Assembly (NCBI RefSeq): GCF_001877785.1
Contig: NZ_MINN01000117.1
Location: 124,001-188,000, forward strand
Origin: Rossellomorea aquimaris
GTDB taxonomy: Bacteria; Bacillota; Bacilli; Bacillales; Bacillaceae_B
Reading direction: 5' to 3'
Length of the DNA: 64,000 nucleotides
Positions 27,130-37,596 of the stretch are shown in pieces (the stretch's first letter is position 1; every line of letters starts with the position of its first letter). The notes beneath the pieces are model-generated. The model did not search any database. It was not told the origin of the DNA and was given only the letters and a program-made list of their open reading frames with translations. A program made the position numbers and the translations under genes.

Positions 27130-28164
27130 CTATTTATCCACAGAAAAAATATACGAAGTAGATGCCCTGTATTCTTCCCCCGCTTTGACCATCACCGACG
27201 GAAAGTGCGGGTGATTGACTGCATCGGGATAACCTTGGGTTTCGAGGCACAGTCCCTTGTGCCTTCCGGCTGTGTTCCCTCCGCTCAGGCGCTCGCCCGT
27301 TAGGAAGTTCCCGGTGTACAGGACGACGGACGGCTGGTCGGTTTCAATGGTCATCATCCTGCCGCTTCGTTCATGTGAAAGTACGATCTTTCCATCTTTT
27401 TTCAAGGTGAACGGATGGTCATAGCCCTCTTTGGTTTCTTTCGAGTCACCCATCCCATCCAGAATGGTGCGCGGCTGCCGGAAGTCGAATGGGGTCCCTT
27501 CAACCGGTCGTATCTCTCCAGCCGGGAGGTTCTCCCCGTTCAATGGAAGATAAGCGTCCCCTTCGATTTGTAAGGTGTGGTCCAATATCGGGCTGCTGGC
27601 GTCCCCGCTCAAATTAAAATAACTGTGGCTCGTGAGGTTGATCGGTGTATCGCGGTCGGGTACTGCCGAATATTCAATGAGGAACCCTCCCTCATTTGTC
27701 AATGTATATGCCGCATATACCTTCACGTTACCGGGATATCCCTCTTCCCCATCACGGCTGTGATAAGAAAGCTTCACACTTACACTGTCTGAAGCTATAT
27801 TCACTTCTTCCTCATGCCAGTTCACGCAATTAAAACCTTCATTGCCGCCGTGAAGATGATTGCGTCCTTCGTTCTCAGTCAGATCAATTGTTTCACCATT
27901 CAAGGAATACTGCGCGTTCCCGATCCTTCCGGCTACCCTGCCGGCGATTGCACCGAAATAGTGGGTGTGCCCGATATAGTCGTCCAGTGTATCAAAGCCA
28001 AGGACGACATTCTCAAGACGGCCATTCCGATCCGGTGCAAGAATTTTCGTTACAGCCCCGCCATACGTAATGAAGGACACTTCCATGCCATGGTCATTTT
28101 TTAACGTATAGGAATCGACCTGCTGTCCATTCAGGTCCCCGAATGCTTCTTTTCTGATATCCAT
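27130..28164 (-). CDS. galM: Aldose 1-epimerase (galactose mutarotase)
   Basis: A 344-residue galactose mutarotase interconverting beta- and alpha-D-galactose so that GalK can use the product of the beta-galactosidase. Family motifs: GRVAGRIGNAQY, NHLHGGNEGFN (catalytic His), NLTSHSYFNL (second His) and GLCLETQGYPDAVN (catalytic Glu). ATG at 28164 follows GAGGTG with 7 nt; the longer frame would run into the upstream gene. It starts 4 bp after the beta-galactosidase stop, so the two genes are cotranscribed. Confidence 0.93.
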   Translation of the reverse strand: MDIRKEAFGDLNGQQVDSYTLKNDHGMEVSFITYGGAVTKILAPDRNGRLENVVLGFDTLDDYIGHTHYFGAIAGRVAGRIGNAQYSLNGETIDLTENEGRNHLHGGNEGFNCVNWHEEEVNIASDSVSVKLSYHSRDGEEGYPGNVKVYAAYTLTNEGGFLIEYSAVPDRDTPINLTSHSYFNLSGDASSPILDHTLQIEGDAYLPLNGENLPAGEIRPVEGTPFDFRQPRTILDGMGDSKETKEGYDHPFTLKKDGKIVLSHERSGRMMTIETDQPSVVLYTGNFLTGERLSGGNTAGRHKGLCLETQGYPDAVNHPHFPSVMVKAGEEYRASTSYIFSVDK

Positions 28165-28168
28165 TCCT

Positions 28169-30112
28169 TTACACCTCGATGATGCGGCACTCATACGGCT
28201 GGAGTTCGATACTGTTGAATGTTTCCTCGTGCCCGTTATGATTCACGACCACCCGGTAATCTTTTCCTTCCGCCGTTCTCGTGATGACTTCCACACCATG
28301 GTTGGATTCGATTGTTTTAAGCCCTGAATTTTCGGCGATCGTCTTTGCAAGTGAATGCATGATTTCCCCTTCAACGCCTGCACCGATGTAGTAGGCTCTC
28401 CCGCTGCCGAAATCATTTTCGGTCACGCAGGAATACTCGTTGTAAAAGCGGTCATCGTAGCGGTGGAGAGTACGTGCAGTCAGCGGCTTTACAAGATCCC
28501 GCCAGGAGACGGCTTTCGAGACGGAACCGCCTTCTGCTGGAACTACCGGAGCTGCTTCACCCGCCTGCAGCGATTCTGATTCTTCAACTTCGATTCCCAA
28601 AAGACCGGAAAGTTCCCCCGGGATCATGTTTCCAAATACCAGATTATTATCGCGGTCCTTCACGCCGGCACGGTAGGACATGACGACGGTTCCGCCGTTT
28701 TCCGCGAATTCCTCGAGGCGGCCGGCAAGCTCGCGGTCCATCACTTTGGCAACCGGCAGGAGGAGCACTTTATAATCAGAGAAGTCCTGATCGTATTTGA
28801 TCACATCGATGGATGTATTCTGCCTGTGGAAAGGCTCATAAAGCCGGAGGATCTCTTCCGTGTAGTCGATGCTGGCGTTTTGCTGCTGATTCCTCCACGA
28901 CCAGATCGTGTCAAAATCGTAAACAAGTGCGACATCCGATTTCACCGGTGAATCGAAAAGTGTTTTGTACTCTTTAACCTCATTGAAGAACTGCTGGACT
29001 TCCTTGTATTTACGGGTAGTGCGGTTGTTGGCGTCAAGGATTCCAAGGCAGTACTGCTCGGCACCTTTGTTCATCCCGCGCCAGCGGAAGAACAGCATGT
29101 TCGAGCATCCGTGCGCAAACGCATGCCATGCCCAAGCCTTCGCCTGGTTCGGACGCGGAAGATAGCCGATGATGTCATGGCCCTGTGCCCCCATCAATTC
29201 CTCGACGATCCAGAAATTCTCTTTCTTCAAGCCTCGGACGTAATCAAGTGTCATGGACAAATGGGCTGGAGAAATCGGCTCCTTCAAGCCTCCCCATACC
29301 GGGTAGTTGTCATACGAAACGAAATCCAGTTCCCTTGAAAATTCATTGTGGTCGAACCATTTATCAAAGAATCCGCCCGGCAGATTCGTTGTCACGGTCT
29401 GGTGCCCGCCCTTCAGTTTGTTGACAAGCTCGATATGTTTGCGTGCGAATCCCGCTAGTGAAGCAGACCTGAAACGTGCCCAGTCCAGCATCATCGCAGG
29501 ATTATGGACGGTGACCGTCACTTTCGGGACAGGGATTTCCGAGAAATCATTGTAGTTCTGACCCCAGAAAATCGTCCCCCAGCGTTTATTCAGTTCATCT
29601 ATGGATCCGTATTTCTTTTCGAGAAATTGCTGAAATGCTTTTAAACACTGGCCGCAGTAGCACATGTCGCTGCCTTCGTGTCCAAATTCATTGTCGACCT
29701 GCCATGAAACGATCGCTTCTTCGTTTTTGTAGTGGTTGACCAGCTCCTCGACGATGCGCAGGGAGTATGTTTCGTAGGTTTCAGAGTTGAAGCAGTATTG
29801 ACGGCGGCCGCCGAATGATTTTTTATTTCCGTTGATATCTTCTATCAAGATATCCGGGTGTTTAGTTGCAAGCCATGCCGGGAATGTGGCGGTCGGGGTG
29901 CCGAACATGACGTTGATCCCCTCGTTCCTGGCCTTTTTGATGACATGGTCGAAGAAGGAAAAGTCGAAGTTCCCTTCTTGTTTTTCCATGAGGTGCCAGG
30001 CGAATTCGCCGATTCTTATCATATTGACGCCCATTTCTTTCATGCGGGTAAGGTCTTCGTCGATCAGGGAATGATCCCAGTGTTCGGGGTAGTAGTCCAC
30101 TCCTAGGTACAT
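28169..30112 (-). CDS. Beta-galactosidase, GH42
   Basis: A 647-residue GH42 enzyme. The N-terminal barrel has SWQVDNEFG (acid/base Glu) and FWIVEELMG (nucleophile Glu), plus the cysteine cluster CYCGQC that binds zinc in the family. A trimerisation domain (about 385-590) and a C-terminal beta domain follow. There is no signal peptide, so it hydrolyses imported beta-galactosides in the cytoplasm. ATG at 30112 follows AAAGGTG with 6 nt; a GTG three codons earlier overlaps that site. It forms a two-gene operon with galM. Confidence 0.93.
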   Translation of the reverse strand: MYLGVDYYPEHWDHSLIDEDLTRMKEMGVNMIRIGEFAWHLMEKQEGNFDFSFFDHVIKKARNEGINVMFGTPTATFPAWLATKHPDILIEDINGNKKSFGGRRQYCFNSETYETYSLRIVEELVNHYKNEEAIVSWQVDNEFGHEGSDMCYCGQCLKAFQQFLEKKYGSIDELNKRWGTIFWGQNYNDFSEIPVPKVTVTVHNPAMMLDWARFRSASLAGFARKHIELVNKLKGGHQTVTTNLPGGFFDKWFDHNEFSRELDFVSYDNYPVWGGLKEPISPAHLSMTLDYVRGLKKENFWIVEELMGAQGHDIIGYLPRPNQAKAWAWHAFAHGCSNMLFFRWRGMNKGAEQYCLGILDANNRTTRKYKEVQQFFNEVKEYKTLFDSPVKSDVALVYDFDTIWSWRNQQQNASIDYTEEILRLYEPFHRQNTSIDVIKYDQDFSDYKVLLLPVAKVMDRELAGRLEEFAENGGTVVMSYRAGVKDRDNNLVFGNMIPGELSGLLGIEVEESESLQAGEAAPVVPAEGGSVSKAVSWRDLVKPLTARTLHRYDDRFYNEYSCVTENDFGSGRAYYIGAGVEGEIMHSLAKTIAENSGLKTIESNHGVEVITRTAEGKDYRVVVNHNGHEETFNSIELQPYECRIIEV

Positions 30113-30169
30113 GTTTATCACCTTTCTCCTCTTTGGGCTTTTTGTTTATTTAAAATATTGGCTGCTTAA

Positions 30170-30320
30170 CGCCGCTTTTGATTTCCTTGGAAGACTTCGC
30201 TTTCCGCGGGCAGCCCGTGAGCCTCCTCGCCGCTCGCGCTCCTGCGGGGTCTCACTTTAGCTACTATTCCCGCAGGAGTCTTCGCCTTCCACTACAATCA
30301 AAAGCTGGATCCGGTTCCGG
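30170..30320. repeat. Intergenic inverted-repeat element (core copy)
   Basis: GCCGCTTTTGATTTCC at the left and ATCAAAAGCTGG at the right form terminal inverted repeats. Inside, GGAAGACTTCGCTTTCCGCG and CCCGCAGGAGTCTTCGCCTT pair imperfectly, as do CTCCTGCGGGGTCTC-type segments. It is the simplest copy of the family seen at 14.0, 17.1 and 52.1 kb. It separates the beta-galactosidase gene from galT. Confidence 0.85.
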
Positions 30321-30394
30321 CCCATAAATATTCCTCAGCCTGACAGGGTCAACCTAAAACCGTCGCGCCCCTTAGGCTGCTTTTCTATAAAGAT

Positions 30395-31909
30395 TTATCT
30401 CTCACCATTCAAACCATCCACAAACTTCCTGAACGCCTGCTGCCCTTGTTCATCGCGTTTAAATACGCCGGCGTCTTCTAAGACGCGGGAGAATTTGCGG
30501 CCGAGTTCTTTGCGGACGATTCCGCTGACGTTTTGTTCGGTTAGTTCGCTGCCGCAGCGCTCTTTGATTTCCCGGACCCATGGAAGATGGATGTCTTCGA
30601 CGTTATGCCCGTTACCCAGAAGTGCTTTTTCAACTTCCTGAAGTTCGGTTTTCAGGCGGGCCGGCAGGACGGCGAGACCCATGACTTCGATGAGACCGAT
30701 GTTTTCTTTTTTGATATGATGGACGTCTGCATGCGGATGGAAGATGCCCATCGGATGCTCGTCGTCCGTCCGGTTGTTACGGAGTACCAGATCAAGTTCG
30801 TATTTGCCGTTACGCATGCGGGCGATCGGTGTGATCGTGTTGTGCCGGGTATCCCCCGAGTATGCATGAATGCCGACTTCCGGGTCGCTGTACTCTTTCC
30901 AGCGCGACAGGACCTCATCTGCTGCACCCGCTAGCGGCGCCATTTCAGAAGAACTCAAGCGGATCACCGACATCGGCCACTTCACGATGGAAGCTTCGAC
31001 ACCTGTATAACTCTCAAGTGTAAACCTATACTCGCTTTCGGCCTTCGCCATCGCGAAGTCATAACGTCCGCCCTGATAATGGTCGTGCGATAAAATCGAG
31101 CCGCCGACGATCGGCAGGTCTGCGTTCGATCCTGCAAAATAGTGCGGGAATTGATGGACGAATTCAAGCAGACGTTCGAATCCGCTCTTGCTGATTTCCA
31201 TCGGACGGTGCTCTTTCGAAAGGACGATGCAGTGCTCGTTGTAATACACATATGGAGAATACTGCAGCATCCAGTCTTCATCCCCGAGGTTCAGCCTGAT
31301 CATCCGGTGGTTGGCACGTGCCGGATGACCGATCCTGCCGGCGTACCCCTCGTTTTCGACACATAGCAGGCACTGCGGATATTTATTCTCCTTCTTCGGC
31401 ATCGCCCTTTCCATCGCAATCTGTTTCGGATCCTTCTCAGGCTTCGACAGATTGATGGTGATATCGAGCCCGCCGTATTCAGTCGCCGCTTTATAGCTGA
31501 TATTCTGCTTGATCCGCTTCATCTGGATGTAATTGCTGTCCTGGCTCAATTGGTAAAAATAATCCGTCGCTTCCTTAGGGTCACTCTCGTAACGATGGAA
31601 GAATTCTGTATTGATGACAGACGGTCTCGCGATGAAACAGTCCATTACATGGGCAGAGAAGATTTCCTTCTTATCGAACATGTCTTCAACTATCCCTTTT
31701 TCCACTGCATATTGAGTCAGCACTTCAAGTAAGGCTGGAATGTCCAGATCCCCCGGACAGGGTGTTTGATCCTGCTGATAGTCTTCAATCTTCAATAAAG
31801 CCAGCACCCGGTTTCGTGCATACACTTCATCTTCTTTCGTTATCAAATCAGCTTCCAGCGCCTTTTCAATCAGCGCGTCGACTTGACGGATAATGGTCAT
31901 GTCCATCAC
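30395..31909 (-). CDS. galT: UDP-glucose--hexose-1-phosphate uridylyltransferase
   Basis: A 504-residue class 2 GalT, the long form found in Firmicutes. It exchanges UMP between UDP-glucose and galactose-1-phosphate in the Leloir pathway. Landmarks: [21 protein letters not shown] near residue 180, [14 protein letters not shown] near 230 and [11 protein letters not shown] near 285. It is last in galK-galE-galT, overlapping galE by 4 bp. No clear terminator was found beyond a weak CCTAA/TTAGG stem at 30349-30372. Confidence 0.93.
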   Translation of the reverse strand: MMDMTIIRQVDALIEKALEADLITKEDEVYARNRVLALLKIEDYQQDQTPCPGDLDIPALLEVLTQYAVEKGIVEDMFDKKEIFSAHVMDCFIARPSVINTEFFHRYESDPKEATDYFYQLSQDSNYIQMKRIKQNISYKAATEYGGLDITINLSKPEKDPKQIAMERAMPKKENKYPQCLLCVENEGYAGRIGHPARANHRMIRLNLGDEDWMLQYSPYVYYNEHCIVLSKEHRPMEISKSGFERLLEFVHQFPHYFAGSNADLPIVGGSILSHDHYQGGRYDFAMAKAESEYRFTLESYTGVEASIVKWPMSVIRLSSSEMAPLAGAADEVLSRWKEYSDPEVGIHAYSGDTRHNTITPIARMRNGKYELDLVLRNNRTDDEHPMGIFHPHADVHHIKKENIGLIEVMGLAVLPARLKTELQEVEKALLGNGHNVEDIHLPWVREIKERCGSELTEQNVSGIVRKELGRKFSRVLEDAGVFKRDEQGQQAFRKFVDGLNGER

Positions 31910-32907
31910 TCTCCCTTTCTGTCACGATAGCCGTTCGGATGATTCTCATGCCAGTTCCACGCATCACCGATGATCCGTTCGATCGAGGTCCTCGATGGGC
32001 TCCAGCCAAGAACGCTCTTTGCTTTGTCGGAAGAGGCGATCAGCTTGCTGGGATCACCGGCTCTCCTTTCCCCGGCCTTTGCCGGGATGGGGTGTCCGGT
32101 CACACTGCGGGCGGCTTCGATCATTTCTTTTACAGAAAAGCCCTGGCTGCTACCCAGATTAAAGACATTGCTCTCTCCGGTTTCCTTCAGATGCTCGAGG
32201 GCCAGGAGATGAGCTTCAATCAAATCGTCGACATGGATATAATCTCGGATGCACGTGCCGTCCGGTGTATCATAGTCTTCACCGAAGATCGTGATATGCT
32301 CCCGCTGCTCCAGTGCAACCTGGAGGATGATCGGGATGAGGTGGGTCTCGGGATCATGATCCTCACCGATTTCACCGTTCGTCCTCGCACCCGCCACATT
32401 GAAATAACGAAGCGATACAAATTTGATTCCGTATGCCTCGTCGCACCACTTCATCATCTTTTCCATCGCAAGCTTCGTCTCACCGTATGCGTTGGTCGGA
32501 TTCGTCACCATATCTTCCGTGATCGGCACCTGGTCCGGTTCCCCATAAGTGGCAGCCGTGGAGGAGAAGACGATGTGCTTCACGCCGAATTCCTTCATTA
32601 CCTCAAGCGTAACCTGTGTGCCGTATACGTTGTTGTCAAAGTACTTCAGCGGGTTTTCCATCGATTCGCCCACCAGAGAATTGGCGGCAAAGTGGATAAC
32701 GCCGTCGATGCTTTCTTTTTCAAAGACAGAACGAAGGAATTCCTTATCCCGGATATCCCCCTTGTAGAAGACCGCATCCTTATGGATTGCCTCTTCATGC
32801 CCCGTTTCGAGATTATCCACGACAATCGTGCGGTATCCTTTTTCCACCAGCTGATAGACTGCATGAGATCCTATATATCCTGCCCCGCCAAGAACTAACA
32901 CGTTCAT
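31906..32907 (-). CDS. galE: UDP-glucose 4-epimerase
   Basis: A 333-residue extended SDR enzyme converting UDP-galactose to UDP-glucose. NAD-binding GGAGYIGSH (residues 7-15), catalytic SSTAATYG and YGETKLAME (Tyr-x-x-x-Lys), and the GalE-type NVAGA and [10 protein letters not shown] motifs are present. It overlaps galK and galT by 4 bp each, so the three are translationally coupled. Confidence 0.95.
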   Translation of the reverse strand: MNVLVLGGAGYIGSHAVYQLVEKGYRTIVVDNLETGHEEAIHKDAVFYKGDIRDKEFLRSVFEKESIDGVIHFAANSLVGESMENPLKYFDNNVYGTQVTLEVMKEFGVKHIVFSSTAATYGEPDQVPITEDMVTNPTNAYGETKLAMEKMMKWCDEAYGIKFVSLRYFNVAGARTNGEIGEDHDPETHLIPIILQVALEQREHITIFGEDYDTPDGTCIRDYIHVDDLIEAHLLALEHLKETGESNVFNLGSSQGFSVKEMIEAARSVTGHPIPAKAGERRAGDPSKLIASSDKAKSVLGWSPSRTSIERIIGDAWNWHENHPNGYRDRKGE

Positions 32908-34085
32908 ACGATCACCTCTTTGTCTAATTTTTTTGCACCATCACCGATACTTGCTGTATAAAATGTCGCTTCATAGCCAATTTCCTTCTTATATTCTTTA
33001 CCGACTTCCTTGATAAAGCGGTCCGCATAGTCGTTCTCCACGATTGCGATTGCACAGCCCCCGAAGCCGGCACCGGTCATCCTTGCCCCGAGGACGCCCG
33101 GCTGATTCCAGGCCGCTTCCACAAGTGCATCGAGCTCTTTTCCGGTCACTTCATAATCATCCCGAAGCGACACATGTGACTCATTCATGAGCTTCCCGAA
33201 TTCTTCAAGCTGTCCGTTTTTCAAAAACGCCAGTGCCTTAAGGGTCCTGCGGTTTTCATAGACAGCATGTTTGGCCCGCTTCCGTTCCGTTTCAGAAGCA
33301 ATCACGTGCTTATGCTGTTCAAATTCCTCTTCCGTCAAGTCGCCGAGTGAATCGATCCCGACTGCACCCTGCAGGCTCTTGAGCGCATTTTCGCATTCCT
33401 GCCTGCGCTCATTGTACTTGGATCCTGCCAATTCGCGGCGCTTATTCGTATTCATGATGATGATTTTATGGTGCAGAAGATCAATCGGGGCGTACTGATA
33501 CTGAAGGGAATTTGTATCAAGCAGGATGCCTGCCCCCTTCTTCCCCATTCCGATTGCGAACTGATCCATGATCCCGCTGTTCACACCGATGAAGTCATTT
33601 TCCACTTTTTGACCGATTTCTACCAGCTCAAGCCTTTCAGTATCCAGGTTGAACAATCCTTCGAGCATTACCCCGGTCGCAAGTTCGATTGAAGCCGAAG
33701 AAGAAAGACCTGCCCCGTTCGGAATATTGCCGCAGTAAATGACGTCCATCCCGGAATCGATTGTGTGGCCGGCTTCCGTTAAAAACCGGATCATACCCTT
33801 CGGATAGTTTGCCCAATCATGTTTCTTGTCAAAATTCAGGCTGCCGAGTTCAAACTCGATGATGCCCTTTTCTTCAAAGTTCATCGAATACATCCTGACC
33901 ATCCGGTCCTCACGTTTGCGGGCAAATGCATACGTGCCGAACGTGATCGCACATGGAAACACATGACCGCCGTTATAATCCGTGTGCTCCCCGATCAAAT
34001 TGATACGGCCGGGTGCAAAGAATGCCTGTTCTGCAGTGCAGTTGAATATATGCTGAAAGCTCTCAGACAGCTTCTGATAATCCAT
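32904..34085 (-). CDS. galK: Galactokinase
   Basis: A 393-residue GHMP kinase that phosphorylates galactose at C1. Signature [15 protein letters not shown] (about 26-40), ATP-binding [11 protein letters not shown] (about 123-133) and the C-terminal [14 protein letters not shown] are intact. It is first in the galKET operon, with AGGAGG 7 nt ahead of ATG. A TTAGTAAAAGTTTTACTAA palindrome lies ~130 nt upstream. Confidence 0.95.
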   Translation of the reverse strand: MDYQKLSESFQHIFNCTAEQAFFAPGRINLIGEHTDYNGGHVFPCAITFGTYAFARKREDRMVRMYSMNFEEKGIIEFELGSLNFDKKHDWANYPKGMIRFLTEAGHTIDSGMDVIYCGNIPNGAGLSSSASIELATGVMLEGLFNLDTERLELVEIGQKVENDFIGVNSGIMDQFAIGMGKKGAGILLDTNSLQYQYAPIDLLHHKIIIMNTNKRRELAGSKYNERRQECENALKSLQGAVGIDSLGDLTEEEFEQHKHVIASETERKRAKHAVYENRRTLKALAFLKNGQLEEFGKLMNESHVSLRDDYEVTGKELDALVEAAWNQPGVLGARMTGAGFGGCAIAIVENDYADRFIKEVGKEYKKEIGYEATFYTASIGDGAKKLDKEVIV

Positions 34086-34216
34086 CCTGATTCCTCCTAT
34101 ATAAAAACAAATCTGTCATTCTATCATTTGTTCATCCCGCGGCCGGGTGCACTCTGAATCCGTAACCGCTTCCAATATCATGTTAATTCAAAGCGCGTTT
34201 GTCCGTCAATAAACTT

Positions 34217-34235
34217 TTAGTAAAAGTTTTACTAA
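34217..34235. promoter_or_regulatory. Candidate operator ahead of galKET
   Basis: TTAGTAAAAGTTTTACTAA is a perfect 19-bp palindrome. Its half-site matches those upstream of the importer operon and the symporter gene. It lies in the galK upstream region, ~130 nt from the start. Confidence 0.5.
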
Positions 34236-34308
34236 GTTTTTATTTTAACTGGAATTTCATCTGAACTTACCAAAATAACTGCGAAGACCATAGCGCAGTT
34301 TTTCAAAA

Positions 34309-34336
34309 AACAGCCAGGCGAAGCCACCTGACTGTT
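34309..34336 (-). terminator. Terminator of the symporter gene
   Basis: AACAGCCAGGCG / CACCTGACTGTT stem (one mismatch); the minus strand continues TTTTTTGAAAAA. Confidence 0.8.
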
Positions 34337-34350
34337 CGATTGTATACGTA

Positions 34351-35936
34351 TTATGCACCGATCCCCACAGGAGAGAAGACCATATAAATGATGATCATTG
34401 CGATGGTCGCTGCAATCCCGATTGGGTAAACAAGCTTCCAAGGTGTCATATCGACCTTATGGGATTCCTCAAGAACATAATCCGTATCCCTCGGCTTGAT
34501 CTTCCCGATGAACAGCATCAGACCGGAACATAGGACGAACAGGATCCCGAGGATGTGCAGGAAGTGCAGTCCCGTATCCCAGAACAGCTGCGTCACTGCG
34601 TAAACCGAAATGAACACGAACAGTGAAACTTTCGCGGCAATTGCAGGCACGCGTTTCGTCAGATAACCGATGATGATGATCGTGAAAATAGGTACATTAT
34701 AGAAACCGTTTACAATCTGGAGGTACTGGAAAAACCCCTGCGGCGCTTTTTCGATCAGCGGCGCCAGTACCATTGCAAACACTGCCAAGAGCGTTCCGAA
34801 GTACTTCCCGGTTTTGACAAGCTGCTTGTCGGAAGCCCCCGGTTTCATATAAGGCTTGTAAATATTCAAGATAAATAGAGTGACAGATGAGTTCAACGCC
34901 GAGTTGAATGAAGACAGAATCGCACCGAATAGTACGGCTGCAAAGAACCCGACTAGCGGAGTCGGCAGGATTTCATTCACAAGTCTCGGGTACGCATCCG
35001 TCGGTTCAAGGTTTTCACCGAACATATTGAATGCGATGATTCCCGGCAGGATCAAGAAGAAAGGTCCGAGCAATTTGAACATCGCTGCGATCAGGACACC
35101 CTTCTGCCCTTCCTTCAGGTTCTTGGCGGCAATCGCGCGCTGCATGATATGCTGCGCAGTCCCCCAATAAAACAGGTTTACAAGGAGCATCCCCGTAAAC
35201 ATCGTACTGAACGGCACCGGGTCCTCCGGCTTGCCGATCGCATTCAGCTTCTCGGGCGTATTTTCCATAATGGTGTTCACACCGTTGAACATAGAGCCGT
35301 CTCCAAGTACAAACAATCCAATGACCGGTATCATCAATCCACCGATCAAAAGTCCGATACCATTGATCGTGTCGGATACGGCAACCGCTTTCAGTCCACC
35401 GAAAATGGCATACAGCGAACCGATGACACCGATTGTCCATACCGTGATCCAGAGTGCCGTCGTCCGGTCCACCCCGAGCATTTCAGGGACATTGAAGATC
35501 CCGCTCAGCGCAACTGCTCCAGAGTACAGGATGGGCGGAAGCAGATTGAACACATATCCGAACAAGAACAGGATCGTAACGATTTGCTTTGTTCCGAAAT
35601 CAAACCGTTCTTCCAGGAAGTCCGGAATCGTCGTGATCCCGCCTTTCAAGTAACGCGGCAGCAGGTAAAACGCCACAATGACGAGTGCAATCGCAGATCC
35701 GACTTCCCAGCCCATCACGGACATATTATCGGAATAGCCCTGGGCGTTCAGCCCGATCAGCTGTCCTTCGATAAATTGGTGAGCATCAGCGAGCCCCCGA
35801 TGACCCAGCCGGTCAAACTGCGTCCGGCAAGGAAATAACCATCTTGCGTACTTAAATCTTCGTCCTTCGTTTTCCAGTACGAGATGAATGCTACAAGTAG
35901 TGTAAATAACAAGAAGGATACAACTGTAAAGATCAT
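34351..35936 (-). pseudogene. Sodium/sugar symporter (SGLT/SSS family), frameshifted
   Basis: A solute:sodium symporter resembling the galactose transporter vSGLT, fitting its place beside galKET. The start is ATG at 35936 with AGAGGAG 7 nt upstream. The first frame encodes 59 residues (ending GGSLMLTNLSKDS) and stops at 35757. The next frame continues with QLIGLNAQGYSDNMSVMGWE and runs 457+ residues to 34351 with ~13 membrane segments. One base is missing around 35763-35771, where the family usually reads NLS-T-E-Q. Everything else is intact. Either a real, recent inactivating deletion or a sequencing/assembly error. The part downstream alone has no ribosome binding site at its first ATG (35724). 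Confidence 0.85.
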
Positions 35937-36025
35937 GATGAAACTCCTCTCTTCCGAAACTGCTTTCTAGTTAGTCCTATCAAACGTTAGAGTAACTGAT
36001 TTAGTAAACTTTAAAGCTAGTATAA

Positions 36026-36040
36026 ATGAAAGCGCTGTTA
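36026..36040. promoter_or_regulatory. Near-consensus cre site
   Basis: ATGAAAGCGCTGTTA matches the cre consensus except for T instead of C at position 14. It lies ~90 nt upstream of the symporter start. Confidence 0.5.
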
Positions 36041-36049
36041 TAGTAAACA

Positions 36050-36097
36050 TTTTAGTAAAAATATTTTAAATATTTTACTGGATGTTTTTACTAAAAA
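36050..36097. promoter_or_regulatory. Candidate operators ahead of the symporter gene
   Basis: TTTTAGTAAAA (36050-36060) and TTTTTACTAAAAA (36085-36097) are inverted half-sites identical in core to those at 25.1 and 34.2 kb. TTTAGTAAA also occurs at 36000-36008. Confidence 0.45.
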
Positions 36098-36098
36098 T

Positions 36099-36126
36099 AA
36101 AGAGGGAGCGCGCCGGCCCCCTCTTT
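36099..36126 (-). terminator. Terminator of the carbamoylase-type gene
   Basis: AAAGAGGGAG / CCCCCTCTTT stem, then TTATTTTTAG on the minus strand, 47 nt past the stop. Confidence 0.75.
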
Positions 36127-36172
36127 GACAGTTTTTAATAAAGTTTATATTTAGAGAGAAAGCAGTCAAGCC

Positions 36173-37465
36173 TCAGCTTGAAAATTCTTTCAAACACTCA
36201 CTCATCATTTTTACACCCCTCACACAATCGGGAAGAGATGTCCATTCTTCAGGAGAATGGCTTTTCCCGTTATGGGAAGGAACAAAAATCATGCCGCCGG
36301 CTGTGTATTTTCCTATATTCATCATATCGTGACCGGCGCCGCTCGGGAGGACTTTGTAAGCGAATCCTTCCTTTTCTGCAATTTCTGCCATCTTATCCAG
36401 GATGGACTTTTTCACCGGGACGGGAGCAATTTCTATCCCCTTTTTCACATCTGCCTCCAAATCCCTTCCGGATGCCACTTCTTTGGCTTTCGCTGTAATT
36501 CTTTTAAGAAGTTCATTCCGGTTTTCCAGTGATATATCCCTCACATCCACGTCAACAACGGCCTTACCTGCGATCACATTCGTACCGTTGGGGAATGCCT
36601 GGATCCTCCCGACTGTAGCAACCGCTGTCCCGCTTACTGTTGAAGGCAGCTTTTCTACTTCTGTGATGAACTGGGCTGCGCCTGCCAAGGCATCTTTACG
36701 CATCGTCATCGGGGTGTTTCCGGCATGATCAGTGCTGCCGTTAAAAGTGAAGCTCCGCCAGGAAGGACCGGCGATTCCGCTCACCACCCCTATATGAAGG
36801 TTTTCATTCTCCAATTGTTTTCCCTGTTCGATATGAAGTTCGAGAAAAAAGGAAATGTCTTCAGGGTTTCTTTTTGCATGTTTCAAATGCTCCGGGTCGA
36901 GACCTGCTTCAGACATCGCCCTGTGCATCGTAATGCCCGCTTCATCAGTAAAATGATGAAGCGACTGGGGTTCCACCTCCCCCATCACTACCTGACTCCC
37001 AAATAAACCATGGCCGAATCTGGACCCCTCTTCGTCTACAAAAACGACGATTTCAATGGAGCGCCGGGGTTCGAATCTTTGCTCCTTCAGTGCTTTTACA
37101 GCCAGGAGACTGCTGAGACAGCCAAGCGCCCCGTCAAAAGCCCCGCCGTCAGGGACGGTATCGAGATGTGAACCGGTCATGATGCACGGGAGGGACGGGT
37201 CTTTCCCTCCCCACTTCCCGAACAAGTTTCCGGCTTCATCTTCCCGGACCATCATTCCCAGGTCCTCCATCCATCCCTTATAAAGAGCTGCTGCACCGCG
37301 TTCTGCTTCTGAAAAAGGAGGACGATTGAACCCGCCTGAGGGCGCTGTTCCGAATTCGTTCAGGGCGGCAAGTTTCTCAGCAAGTTCGCGGTTGTTTATT
37401 GACGGATAGTCCGGACAGTCATCAAGTTCGAGTAAATGTCTCTCAAGTGTGTAGGTTGAGGTCAT
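36173..37465 (-). CDS. M20-family Zn hydrolase (carbamoylase/allantoate amidohydrolase type)
   Basis: A 430-residue binuclear zinc amidohydrolase of the hydantoinase/carbamoylase (AmaB/AllC) branch, which removes N-carbamoyl groups from amino acids or hydrolyses ureido acids. Metal ligands are visible in GSHLDTVPDGGAFDG (His, Asp), FVDEEGSRFG (Glu), HIEQG (His) and the C-terminal FVPSHNGKSHSPEEW. It stands 131 bp beyond the AbgT-type transporter gene on the same strand, but a terminator lies between. The neighbours suggest use of N-substituted amino acids; the exact substrate is unknown. Confidence 0.88.
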   Translation of the reverse strand: MTSTYTLERHLLELDDCPDYPSINNRELAEKLAALNEFGTAPSGGFNRPPFSEAERGAAALYKGWMEDLGMMVREDEAGNLFGKWGGKDPSLPCIMTGSHLDTVPDGGAFDGALGCLSSLLAVKALKEQRFEPRRSIEIVVFVDEEGSRFGHGLFGSQVVMGEVEPQSLHHFTDEAGITMHRAMSEAGLDPEHLKHAKRNPEDISFFLELHIEQGKQLENENLHIGVVSGIAGPSWRSFTFNGSTDHAGNTPMTMRKDALAGAAQFITEVEKLPSTVSGTAVATVGRIQAFPNGTNVIAGKAVVDVDVRDISLENRNELLKRITAKAKEVASGRDLEADVKKGIEIAPVPVKKSILDKMAEIAEKEGFAYKVLPSGAGHDMMNIGKYTAGGMIFVPSHNGKSHSPEEWTSLPDCVRGVKMMSECLKEFSS

Positions 37466-37535
37466 GTTATTTTATCTCCTTTATTGTATGAATTTGAAAG
37501 CAGGCCAGGTCTTGCTTGCGCCATAAAGATATAAA

Positions 37536-37564
37536 ACCCGGCTCGGTATATTCATGAGCCGGGT
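37536..37564 (-). terminator. Terminator of the AbgT-type transporter gene
   Basis: Perfect 9-bp stem ACCCGGCTC / GAGCCGGGT; TTTTAT follows on the minus strand. Confidence 0.8.
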
Positions 37565-37596
37565 ACGAAAATTTCATTTAATAGCGATTCCGGCAA

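Noticed and set aside
31939..32898. 319-codon plus-strand ORF
   Set aside because: It is antisense to the intact galE gene, has no ribosome binding site, and its sequence resembles no protein family I know.
35149..35838. 229-codon plus-strand ORF opposite the symporter
   Set aside because: Antisense reading of a membrane protein gene; low-complexity basic sequence and no site.
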